From the NCBI GenBank assembly GCA_006937955.1, contig SSNP01000015.1:2604597-2668596 (forward strand): DNA of 64,000 nucleotides. Reading direction: 5' to 3'. Each line of letters starts with the position of its first letter. Positions within the stretch are counted from its first letter, which is position 1. This DNA comes from Pachypanchax playfairii (lineage: Eukaryota; Chordata; Actinopteri; Cyprinodontiformes; Aplocheilidae). Positions 59,801 through 64,000 of the stretch are shown here, one piece after another. The notes below the pieces were generated by a model that saw only the letters and a list, made by a program, of their open reading frames with translations, had not been told where the DNA came from and did no database searches. The position numbers were made by a program, and so were the translations under genes.

Positions 59801-62775
59801 GTCAAAAATTGCTGACTTCCCAATAAAATTATGTCCATTCTTGTTGTGAATGTGAATCAGACTCTGCAGAAAGAGATCCAAGGCCATCAACCTCGCATTG
59901 ATGACATCCACAAACGAGGTGAGGATCAGAGTCAGGTGGATGGAGAAAGGCAGTCACTTCTAAAGGAGCGCCTTGTTGAGCTTAAGGACCTCTGGGACCA
60001 GCTCATCGCAGAAACAGACAAACGTCATGGCCGTCTCATAGAAGCACATCGTGCTCAGCAGTTCTATGCTGATGCAGCTGAAGCAGAGGCATGGATGGGA
60101 GAGCAAGAGCTGCACATGATGTCAGAAGAAAAAGCAAAGGTAATAAAAGGATAGATTGATCATAGTAAAGTACTTTCATAAACAATGAGTCTTTGAAAAG
60201 TGTAATAATTTTCTGCTTGTTAACCAGGATGAACAAAGTGCTTTAGTGATGGTCAAGAAGCACCAAATCCTGGAACAGGCACTTGAAGACTATGCCCAGA
60301 CTATTCACCAACTGGCCAATAGCAGTCGCCACATGGTCAACAGTGAACACCCAGAAAGGTCAGAGAGTAGTTGTATTTTTAAATCCTGAAAAGTTGCTAT
60401 AGTTTATAAACTACAGTGACTGATTTTTTTTGGGACTCTCGTTCTCACACAGTGAAAGAATCACCTTGCGACAGGCCCAAGTTGATAAGCTGTATGCTGG
60501 TCTGAAAGACCTTGCAGAGGAGCGCCGTGGGCGGCTTCAGGAAAGGCTTCGTCTGACCCAGCTGAAGCGGGAGGTGGATGACCTGGAGCAATGGATTGCC
60601 GAGAGAGAAGTAGTTGCTGGCTCCCATGAACTAGGACAAGATTATGAACATGTCACAGTGAGTTTATTTCACAGTCACATGCTTTGAAGACATTAGAAGC
60701 TTTGGGAGATTTAGCAGAAATAATTATGCTGCTCTATTTAGCCCTGACTCCTTTTTTTTTTTTTGCAGATGTTGAGGGACAAGTTCCGTGAGTTTGCTCG
60801 TGACACCAGCACTATTGGCCAAGAGCGTGTAGATGGTGTAAATGGGTTAGCAGATGACCTTATTGAATCAGGTCACCCTGAAAATGCCAGTGTGGCTGAG
60901 TGGAAGGATGGTTTGAATGATGCCTGGGCTGATCTCCTGGAGCTAATTGATACGCGCACACAAATGTTAGCAGCCTCCTATGAGCTGCACAGATTCCATC
61001 AAGATGCCATGGAGGTGCTTGGACGTATTAAGGAGAAAAAGGAAGCATTGCCTTCAGACCTTGGACGTGACCTGAACACTGTCCAGCATCTACACAGACA
61101 GCACATCACTTCTGAAAATGATATCCAAGCCCTCAGTGGACAGGTGAGTTTCAACACCAAAAACGTCTCATGGTTTTTCCCCAAAAGTGTCATAAGTGCA
61201 GAACACAGAATTTCTCCTCTACCTTTTTTAACTCCAAGGTGAACCAGGTGCAGGATGATGCAGCACGGCTGCAGAAGGCCTACGCTGGTGAAAAAGCGGA
61301 TGAGATTCACAGGAGTGAACATGCTGTGACGTCTGCCTGGGAGGGCCTGCATGAAGCCTGTCAGACTCGCAGGCTCCTCCTGCTGGACACAGTGGAGAAA
61401 TTCCGTTTCTTCAACATGGTGCGAGACCTCATGCTCTGGATGGATGGGGTCAACTTGCAGATTGATGCACATGATAGCCCCAGGTGAATTCTGTTTTATT
61501 TTTTACTTGCAGTGATCTCTAAATCTATAATCAGAGTTTCATTAATACTGACTACCTTCTGTGTCTGTTTTTTAAGGGATGTGTCATCTGCAGGGTTAGT
61601 TATTGCCAATCATCAGGACATTAAATCAGAGATTGAGACCAGAGCTGACAGCTTTACTGCCTGTACAGAAATGGGAAAAACTCTCATCAACAATAATCAC
61701 TATGCTGCTGATGAGGTATTTTGCAGTTGTTAACAGAACTCTTACCAAAGTAACACATGAGCCAGTTTTCAGTGGCTACCTATTTTACGGTTTAAATCCT
61801 CATTATAAAATGTTCATTTATTAACAGATCCGAGAGAAAATGGCTCAGCTCCAGGAAAAGAGAGACAAGATCAACAAGAAGTGGCAAGACAAGATGGACC
61901 ATTTACAAATTGGTATGTATACTAAATGTTTTGTCTTGATTGAGAAAGTCAGAGGTTGGTTGGTTTGTAAATTATTGTTTTATTTTTTTGGCTTTGCTTA
62001 TTGTTCTATGCGCCAACAGGGAGGTTTTAGTGAATTTGCCACTTTGCTGCTGCTCAACTTAAGACAGCTTTAACAAATTTGTGTAGCAAAATGTAATAGT
62101 ACAGTATGTCCTGTGTTTTTTTTTTCCTTATATTTTTATTGATCCTTTTTAAAATTTTCAGTACTGGAGGTTTTGCAGTTTGGGCGTGATGCCTCTGTGG
62201 CAGAGTCATGGCTTGCAGGGCAAGAACCTCTTGTGCGAGCAGCAGAGCTGGGCACAAATGTAAATGAGGTGGAGAGTCTAATCAAGCGCCATGAAGCCTT
62301 TGAGAAACTGGCTGCAGCTTGGGAAGAACGTTTTGTGCAGCTGGAGAAGCTAACTACAGTAAGTAGACTGATCAGATTTTCTTTGGAGTGGTTTTACAGA
62401 CACAGGATGTGGTAATATCTACTCTATAACATGAACAATCAAACCTTCATGAAGTTTTACTTAACACTTGTATTCCTTTTATTCAGCTTGAGGAGCAAGA
62501 AATGCAAAGAAGGCGAGAGGAAGAAGAGAGAGCACGGCGACCCCCGACCCCACTGCCAGCAGATGAGATGGCACAAACTGAGATAGAAAGTCAAGCACAT
62601 GATTCTGCTGCCAGGTAAATCCATTGAGACTGCCATGAACAGATTGATGTTTGTGTGCAGAGTTTCTGTTCAAGTAACGGATATCTTTCTCTCAAACAGA
62701 ACAAGTCTGGATCAGACCACACTTAACCAGTCAGCCTCCGTGAATGGAGTACACAGTGATAATGACACATCTCAG
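29713..62775 (+). CDS. sptbn2: sptbn2: spectrin beta chain, non-erythrocytic 2 (partial, 34 coding exons)
   Basis: Beta-III spectrin pairs with alpha spectrin to form the actin-linked submembrane lattice, prominent in neurons. In humans, SPTBN2 variants cause spinocerebellar ataxia type 5. The model joins exon 29713-29869 to 33 exons from 48138 to 62775, listed separately, giving 6453 nt or 2151 codons with no internal stop and consistent phases. Order: N-terminal leader, CH1 and CH2 actin-binding domains (about residues 54-280), spectrin repeats 1-16, partial repeat 17 (about 2018-2097) for alpha-spectrin pairing, then a charged linker. Ankyrin binding is expected in repeats 14-15 (about 1700-1910). 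SPTBN2 rather than SPTBN1 or SPTBN4 is indicated by the start MSTISPTDFDSLEIQ, by IVTLNDRQLANSLNGVQNQL, and by SVNGVHSDNDTSQ in the linker. The PH domain and stop lie beyond 64000. Confidence 0.94.
31719..32796 (+). pseudogene. decayed Tc1/mariner-like transposon with broken transposase
   Basis: Left end AACTATGTTGCCAAAAGTAT and right end ACTTTTCGCAATAAGGTG are degenerate inverted termini of a common fish Tc1-like family, flanked by TA at 31717-31718 and 32797-32798. The interior keeps transposase-like DNA in pieces (around 31990-32130, 32280-32480 and 32500-32640), but frames are broken by stops and deletions, and about a third of the usual length is missing. It is inactive. Confidence 0.85.
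35258..35363 (+). CDS. sptbn2: sptbn2 alternative first coding exon
   Basis: ATG in context CCACGATGG opens a 35-residue N-terminus: MEWEHRDRDPCLSPAAF, QVQYS, and LEGRFKQLQ. It ends in phase 1 at donor gtaaga, compatible with exon 48138-48289, giving KQLQ-DEREAVQKK. The LSPA-x-QVxY-LEGRFKQLQ pattern matches the alternative short-isoform start of human SPTBN1. It replaces the first 52 residues of the main form. Upstream, an ATGCAAAT octamer at 34721-34728 and a TTTATAC at 34900-34906 are possible but unproven promoter motifs. Confidence 0.85.
39854..40801. mobile_element. TTAA-flanked nonautonomous element, long copy
   Basis: Starts TTAAAGAGGCC and ends GCAGCTTTAA, with TTAA at both borders. 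A perfect 16-bp subterminal inverted repeat is present: CCATTAAAAACGTTTT at 39868-39883 and its complement at 40730-40745. The left half is homologous to 3117-3545. No transposase ORF. TTAA borders suggest a piggyBac- or Kolobok-mobilised element; the family is not certain. Confidence 0.65.
40667..40696. repeat. (ATT)n / T-run simple repeat
   Basis: ATT units running into about 13 T, inside the right part of the TTAA-flanked element. Confidence 0.75.
41851..42627. mobile_element. Kolobok-like MITE with TTAA borders (777 bp)
   Basis: Left end TTAAAGGAACTTAAGGCA and right end, inverted, TTAAAGGGACATAAGGCA match at 16 of 18 positions and include the TTAA target duplication. The TTAAAGGRR terminus is the hallmark of T2/Kolobok-type MITEs described in amphibians. 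The interior is markedly GC- and CpG-richer than the surrounding intron. No transposase seen. Confidence 0.7.
45283..45603 (+). mobile_element. tRNA-derived SINE with typical fish tail
   Basis: Head with TCTGGTAATCAGAGGGTCGA and ATCCCC (B-box region), then CTGGGCAAAGGCACTTCACC, the GGTGGTTGTCAGAGGGCC core and tail TGTAGTGTGAAGTACTTTGG ending TATGCCATTTACC. This is the order of widespread teleost V-SINE/HE-like elements. The A-box end is degenerate. Confidence 0.75.
47694..47713. repeat. T20 homopolymer run
   Basis: Twenty consecutive T in the sptbn2 intron. On the minus strand it could be a retroposon A-tail, but I recognise no body next to it. Confidence 0.7.
48138..48289 (+). CDS. sptbn2: sptbn2 exon: start of CH1 actin-binding domain (res. 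53-103)
   Basis: DEREAVQKKTFTKWVNSHLG and LYTDLRDGRMLIRLLEVLSG, the most conserved part of beta-spectrin CH1. This is the common exon to which both first exons splice. Acceptor ttcttcacag, donor gttagt. Confidence 0.96.
48524..48697 (+). CDS. sptbn2: sptbn2 exon: CH1 domain (res. 104-161)
   Basis: PKPTKGRMRIHCLENVDKAL, HLENMGSHDIVDGNHRLTLG and LIWTIILRFQ complete CH1. 174 nt, phase 0-0. Acceptor tcctttag, donor gtaaca. Confidence 0.96.
48976..49067 (+). CDS. sptbn2: sptbn2 exon: CH1-CH2 linker and CH2 start (res. 162-192)
   Basis: IQDISVETEDNKEKKSAKDA then LLLWCQMKTAG. The donor gtaaga splits a glycine codon (phase 2), as in other beta-spectrin genes. Confidence 0.96.
49236..49316 (+). CDS. 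sptbn2: sptbn2 exon: CH2 domain (res. 192-219)
   Basis: YPNVNIHNFTTSWRDGLAFN AIVHKHR. 81 nt, acceptor ctttacag, donor gtcaat. The core CH2 motif SWRDGLAFNA is intact. Confidence 0.96.
49940..50055 (+). CDS. sptbn2: sptbn2 exon: CH2 domain (res. 219-258)
   Basis: PDLIEFDNLKRSNAHYNLQN and EKELGLTKLLDPE. EKELGLTKLL agrees with SPTBN2, where SPTBN1 has EQHLGLTKLL. Donor gtgagt, phase 1. Confidence 0.96.
50385..50497 (+). CDS. sptbn2: sptbn2 exon: CH2 end (res. 258-295)
   Basis: DVNVDQPDEKSIITYVATYY HYFSKMKALAVEGKRIGK, near-identical to the mammalian proteins. Acceptor tttttcag, donor gttagc. Confidence 0.96.
50626..50813 (+). CDS. sptbn2: sptbn2 exon: spectrin repeat 1 start (res. 296-358)
   Basis: VLDYAIEADQLIEKYETLAS, LLQWIEQTIVTLNDRQLANS LNGVQNQLQAFNSY. 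The TLNDRQLANSLxGVQNQL pattern is specific to SPTBN2. Donor gtgagt, phase 2. Confidence 0.96.
50921..51038 (+). CDS. sptbn2: sptbn2 exon: spectrin repeat 1 (res. 358-397)
   Basis: FTEKGNLEVLLFTIQSKMRA NNQKVYMPREGKLISDINK. Acceptor ttcttgacag, donor gtatga. Confidence 0.96.
51210..51368 (+). CDS. sptbn2: sptbn2 exon: spectrin repeat 1/2 junction (res. 398-450)
   Basis: AWERLEKAEHERELALRNEL, RQEKLEMLAARFDRKAAMRE and TWLSENQRLVSQ. 159 nt, phase 0-0. Acceptor tctgtgcag, donor gttaga. Confidence 0.96.
51497..51799 (+). CDS. sptbn2: sptbn2 exon: spectrin repeat 2 (res. 451-551)
   Basis: DNFGTELGAVEAATRKHDAI, AKELEAERYHDVRRILARRD and MRYIMDWMADEK. The three-helix repeat pattern with conserved W is visible. 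303 nt, phase 0-0. Acceptor gtgacaag, donor gtgaaa. Confidence 0.95.
51800..52990 (+). other. sptbn2: sptbn2 intron, 1.2 kb
   Basis: AT-rich intron. I see no exon, transposon or structured element in it. Confidence 0.8.
52991..53144 (+). CDS. sptbn2: sptbn2 exon: spectrin repeat 2/3 (res. 552-603)
   Basis: GRLQSQDSGKHLHDVLDLLQ and KHTLVEADISAQAERIKGVQ. Acceptor ttttttcag, donor gtaaat, phase 1. Confidence 0.95.
53241..53635 (+). CDS. sptbn2: sptbn2 exon: spectrin repeats 3-4 (res. 603-734)
   Basis: YKPCEPGLVGEKVDQL, RLEDSRRLWQFLWDLGEEAA, ATGDCGRDLTSALHLLSKHE and REQWAHLEE. Large 395-nt exon. The DxGRDLTxxLxLLxKH motif between repeats matches beta spectrins. Donor gtgagt. Confidence 0.95.
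53722..53985 (+). CDS. sptbn2: sptbn2 exon: spectrin repeat 5 (res. 735-822)
   Basis: LHQFQTDANDMEAWIMETLR, SSQEVGHDEFSTQTLARKQR. 264 nt, phase 0-0, acceptor actttacag, donor gtatgt. Confidence 0.95.
54065..54276 (+). CDS. sptbn2: sptbn2 exon: spectrin repeat 5/6 (res. 823-893)
   Basis: VDGRLPAIEQRYEELE, LYRMFSEADACQLWVEEKEK and KLEDLEVVQQR. Acceptor gactatag, donor gttagt, phase 2. Confidence 0.95.
54584..54721 (+). CDS. sptbn2: sptbn2 exon: spectrin repeat 6/7 (res. 893-939)
   Basis: FDTLEPEMNNVGTRVTDVNQ VAEQLLTSDSC. Acceptor tttattcag, donor gtttga, phase 1 entry. Confidence 0.95.
54835..55054 (+). CDS. sptbn2: sptbn2 exon: spectrin repeat 7 (res. 939-1012)
   Basis: WKEFKQMADEKKQALDSALN, IQNYHLECNEIQTWMKEKTK and LGNDLAGVMALQRKLTGMER, a strongly conserved beta-spectrin segment. 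Acceptor tttctag, donor gtatga. Confidence 0.96.
55176..55712 (+). CDS. sptbn2: sptbn2 exon: spectrin repeats 8-9 (res. 1013-1191)
   Basis: Largest exon, 179 codons. GEIQGRLAEIQEVWEELN, FLRDLDDFQSWLSRTQTAVA, VTQGQTDAQHMFLAQRLQAL and FLRDAKQADAFLNSQ. Acceptor tttttag, donor gttaga, phase 0-0. Confidence 0.96.
56084..56700 (+). mobile_element. deleted Tc1-like transposon copy in sptbn2 intron
   Basis: The left part GTATTTGCCTCCTTACAGAT followed by TTGTCACACTTAAATGTTTCAG, and the right part GGGGCAATTACTTTTTAACA, are termini of a common fish Tc1-like family with long inverted repeats. Between them a residue of the transposase 3' end survives (TGTGAAAGACTCATTGTCGG, then a Lys-Asp-stretch region near 56500), but most of the gene is deleted. 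Ends are approximate. It is inactive. Confidence 0.68.
56996..57198 (+). CDS. sptbn2: sptbn2 exon: spectrin repeat 10 (res. 1192-1259)
   Basis: EYVLSHTEMPSTLQAAEEAI KKHEDFITTTEASEEKI and QEKVDSIQER. Acceptor tatgtgtag, donor gtcaga. It follows the intron that holds the deleted Tc1-like element. Confidence 0.95.
57305..57395 (+). CDS. sptbn2: sptbn2 exon: spectrin repeat 10/11 (res. 1259-1289)
   Basis: HQKNKEAANELLTKLKDNCE LQHFLQDGQE. 91 nt, acceptor ttctccag, donor gtaaaa. Confidence 0.94.
57573..57719 (+). CDS. sptbn2: sptbn2 exon: spectrin repeat 11 (res. 1290-1338)
   Basis: LTLWINEKMLTAQDMSYDEA RNLHSKWQKHQAFMAELASN, then KDWLDKIDK. Very strongly conserved. Acceptor ttctaaag, donor gtattg. 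Confidence 0.96.
57766..57886 (+). mobile_element. SINE fragment in sptbn2 intron
   Basis: GACACTTCACCCACCTTGCT and TTTGGTGGCATACAGAGAAC resemble the middle of the SINE at 45283-45603, and AGTGCTATACATGTCATTTA resembles its tail. The head is missing, so this is a truncated, old copy. Confidence 0.6.
57948..58211 (+). CDS. sptbn2: sptbn2 exon: spectrin repeats 11-12 (res. 1339-1426)
   Basis: EGQALVAEKPELKPVVQQ, LFEAHRAEIFTQSCSAQDDW and LHSDDYGKDLTSVNILLKKH. Acceptor gtttctaaaag, donor gtgaaa, 264 nt, phase 0-0. Confidence 0.95.
58398..58622 (+). CDS. sptbn2: sptbn2 exon: spectrin repeat 12/13 (res. 1427-1501)
   Basis: MLEHQMEVREKEVQSLQSQA, LLASKEAHQFNRDLEDEI. 225 nt. Donor gtgagc; the next exon starts LWVKERMPLA as expected. 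Confidence 0.95.
58733..58822 (+). CDS. sptbn2: sptbn2 exon: spectrin repeat 13 (res. 1502-1531)
   Basis: LWVKERMPLATSTDHGKDLP TVQLLIKKNQ. 90 nt, phase 0-0. Acceptor tctctcag, donor gtacag. Confidence 0.95.
58823..59860 (+). other. sptbn2: sptbn2 intron, 1.0 kb
   Basis: No recognised exon inside. An open frame at 58975-59412 lacks splice sites in a suitable phase and any spectrin resemblance. Higher complexity at 58970-59430 than usual for this intron set may be an unclassified repeat. Confidence 0.6.
59861..60139 (+). CDS. sptbn2: sptbn2 exon: spectrin repeats 13-14 (res. 1532-1624)
   Basis: TLQKEIQGHQPRIDDIHKRG, RAQQFYADAAEAEAWMGEQE and LHMMSEEKAK. The acceptor (gtgaatcag) has a weak pyrimidine tract, but phase and sequence settle it. 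Donor gtaata. Confidence 0.95.
60228..60358 (+). CDS. sptbn2: sptbn2 exon: spectrin repeat 14 (res. 1625-1668)
   Basis: DEQSALVMVKKHQILEQALE DYAQTIHQLANSS. Part of the region that leads into the ankyrin-binding repeats. Acceptor taaccag, donor gtcaga, phase 2. Confidence 0.95.
60453..60657 (+). CDS. sptbn2: sptbn2 exon: ankyrin-binding region (res. 1668-1736)
   Basis: QAQVDKLYAGLKDLAEERRG, DDLEQWIAEREVVAGSHELG and QDYEHVT. In beta spectrins ankyrin binds repeats 14-15, which this and the next two exons encode. Acceptor ctcacacag, donor gtgagt. Confidence 0.96.
60769..61143 (+). CDS. sptbn2: sptbn2 exon: spectrin repeats 14-15, ankyrin-binding (res. 1737-1861)
   Basis: MLRDKFREFARDTSTIGQER, AEWKDGLNDAWADLLELIDT and DLGRDLNTVQHLHRQH. 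375 nt, phase 0-0. Acceptor after a T-rich run ending tttgcag, donor gtgagt. Confidence 0.96.
61239..61483 (+). CDS. sptbn2: sptbn2 exon: spectrin repeats 15-16 (res. 1862-1943)
   Basis: VNQVQDDAARLQKAYAGEKA, LLLDTVEKFRFFNMVRDLML and WMDGVNLQIDAHDSPR. Acceptor actccaag, donor gtgaat, phase 2. Confidence 0.96.
61577..61715 (+). CDS. sptbn2: sptbn2 exon: spectrin repeat 16 (res. 1943-1989)
   Basis: DVSSAGLVIANHQDIKSEIE TRADSFTACTEMGKTLI. The DVSSAxLVIxNxQ motif is shared with SPTBN2; SPTBN1 has DVSSVELLMNNHQ. Acceptor ttttaag, donor gtattt. Confidence 0.95.
61828..61912 (+). CDS. sptbn2: sptbn2 exon: spectrin repeat 16/17 (res. 1990-2018)
   Basis: IREKMAQLQEKRDKINKKWQ DKMDHLQI. 85 nt. Acceptor ttaacag, donor gtatgt, splitting a valine codon. 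Confidence 0.94.
62162..62358 (+). CDS. sptbn2: sptbn2 exon: partial repeat 17, alpha-spectrin pairing (res. 2018-2083)
   Basis: LEVLQFGRDASVAESWLAGQ, VNEVESLIKRHEAFEKLAAA, WEERFVQLEKLTT. In beta spectrins this partial repeat pairs with the alpha-chain N-terminal helix to form the tetramer. Acceptor attttcag, donor gtaagt. Confidence 0.96.
62487..62614 (+). CDS. sptbn2: sptbn2 exon: charged linker after repeats (res. 2084-2126)
   Basis: LEEQEMQRRREEEERARRPP TPLPADEM, the Arg/Glu-rich then Pro-rich segment that precedes the PH domain in non-erythroid beta spectrins. Acceptor ttattcag, donor gtaaat, phase 2. Confidence 0.94.
62700..62775 (+). CDS. sptbn2: sptbn2 exon: linker, last exon in window (res. 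2126-2151)
   Basis: TSLDQTTLNQSASVNGVHSD NDTSQ. SVNGVxxDxxxSQ agrees with human SPTBN2. Acceptor ctcaaacag, donor gtgagc. The following PH-domain exons are outside the window. Confidence 0.93.
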
Positions 62776-64000
62776 GTGAGCAGGTGTTCTGACTTTTTCG
62801 GTGGATCTTCTTTGTGGTAGAGTAATTTCACTTAGTTTTCAATGTCATAAATTGTCTTGCAATTTATTAAATTTATTTTGGGTGTTTTGCCACATTGCCT
62901 GTTGTAAGATGGGTTTGCAAAATTTATATTCACTCAAAGTTAATTTGAAAAGTAGAAAGGGCTTTTTATTCTGTAATATTAAATGCTAATTTGCAAAGAT
63001 TCTTAATTATTATAGTTGACAAGACAATTTAAATAAAACAACATTTTTATTAGAAAAATTAAAAGACAAACGTTATCGAAATTCCTCTTAACATAGATTT
63101 GTTGTTGGTTTGTTCAACTACATTTAACAGTGTTTTGTGAGGTCATCATTTGAGATCAGTTGTCATTTAAGAATTCTAATTAAGTTCAAGTTCATGAAAA
63201 CTCTATTATAAAGGTCCTGAGACGCAACTCATGATGATAAATGTTGTTGGTGCCAGTACTACATATAAAATGAAAGTTTTCTTAAAATGTTTTTAAAGAG
63301 GATGACTAGGTCTGGGTAGGAAAACAGACCAGTATGTGTCATAAAATCTCACACATTACTTCTGATATTTTTTTAAAACTGAAACTTTCTGCAGCATATT
63401 AACCTCCAGTCCACATACAAAGGTTTTGGTGACATAAACAGATTTTTAAAAACTTTTCAAAGTGGATGCTTTCCTCTTTTTCTAACTCTGTTTTGACCAT
63501 GTCTGATAAATATCATTGATTTATTGGAAGAACAGGAAGCGATTTATTCGAAGAGTAACATATAGGAACATATAGATAATAAAGGCCACAAACTGCAGTT
63601 ACAGCTCAATAGATGTTTGTGCTTGAGTGTAAAAATGACTAAAAAGTAGTAAAATAACTTTAATAAAGTCTGTAAATTTTGAAATGGGAAATATGATGGA
63701 ACAATGAACTTTCATAAAAAGCTCTACCAGATGTTGCTGTTTTTCCTTTATTGTTGAAAAGTGAAACAGCAAGACTCCATTTACAGTTTACAGAAGCTGC
63801 CATGTTGTATTTGGAGTCAGACTTCCTCCCTCTCGCCCTCACAAAATTTTAGGGAAAACAGAGGGAGCAGGACTTAAAACTTATACTGACTGTGTGGGGT
63901 GCATGGAAGTCTTGAGTCTAGCTTCTCATATAGGTTGATGGAAGTAACCCTGTATACATTATTGGGAACCTGAGAATGTTCTTTCTGTATTTTGCATTTT
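62776..64000 (+). other. sptbn2: sptbn2 intron, runs off the window
   Basis: No further sptbn2 exon or PH-domain sequence is recognisable up to 64000, so the intron continues beyond the edge. No element was recognised in it. Confidence 0.75.

Noticed and set aside
60999..61472. 157-codon minus-strand open frame
   Set aside because: Antisense shadow of two sptbn2 exons that encode conserved spectrin repeats.
1..64000. CRISPR array, bacterial operon or phage-like module
   Set aside because: No regularly spaced direct repeats, no Shine-Dalgarno-led gene runs, and all coding sequence is in spliced vertebrate exons.

Overview
The window is vertebrate nuclear DNA, almost certainly from a teleost fish. 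It is AT-rich, its genes are split into many short exons with GT-AG introns, and it carries tRNA-derived SINEs with fish-type tails, decayed Tc1-like transposons and small TIR elements. No bacterial, viral or CRISPR-like content was seen. Identifications rest on reading the translated exons against family sequences known to me; no search was run.

Layout. (1) 1-14250, plus strand: the 3' part of ltbp3 (latent TGF-beta binding protein 3). Seventeen exons between 112 and 13266 encode about 774 residues: eight EGF modules, an 8-Cys TB domain, four EGF modules, a second TB domain, two EGF modules and a stop. The 5' part of the gene lies left of the window. (2) 14250-19900: intergenic, with simple repeats and a repeat-like stretch but no gene that I recognise. 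(3) About 20000-64000, plus strand: sptbn2 (beta-III spectrin). It has a CpG-enriched likely promoter and noncoding exon ending at 20381, a first coding exon at 29713-29869, an alternative first coding exon at 35258-35363, and 33 shared exons from 48138 to 62775. The joined frame is 6453 nt, exactly 2151 codons, without an internal stop. It covers the two actin-binding CH domains, the spectrin repeats and the start of the linker before the PH domain, which lies to the right of the window.

The two genes are unrelated in function. LTBP3 is an extracellular-matrix glycoprotein of the latent TGF-beta system. Beta-III spectrin is a submembrane cytoskeletal protein. Both human orthologues map to 11q13, so their adjacency here probably reflects old linkage.

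Mobile DNA sits in introns: a PIF/Harbinger-like element with perfect TIRs (4282-5167), two copies of a two-module SINE in opposite orientation, other SINE copies and fragments, a decayed Tc1-like transposon (31719-32796), a deleted Tc1-like element (about 56084-56700), a TTAA-flanked Kolobok-like element (41851-42627), and another TTAA-flanked repeat present as a long copy and a partial copy.

The most interesting observations are the alternative sptbn2 first exon that resembles the short-isoform start of SPTBN1, an extra EGF exon in ltbp3 compared with the human protein as I remember it, and a 28-nt block directly after the ltbp3 stop codon that also occurs inside the Harbinger-like element 8.8 kb upstream. 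I found no evidence for a wholly new biological system.
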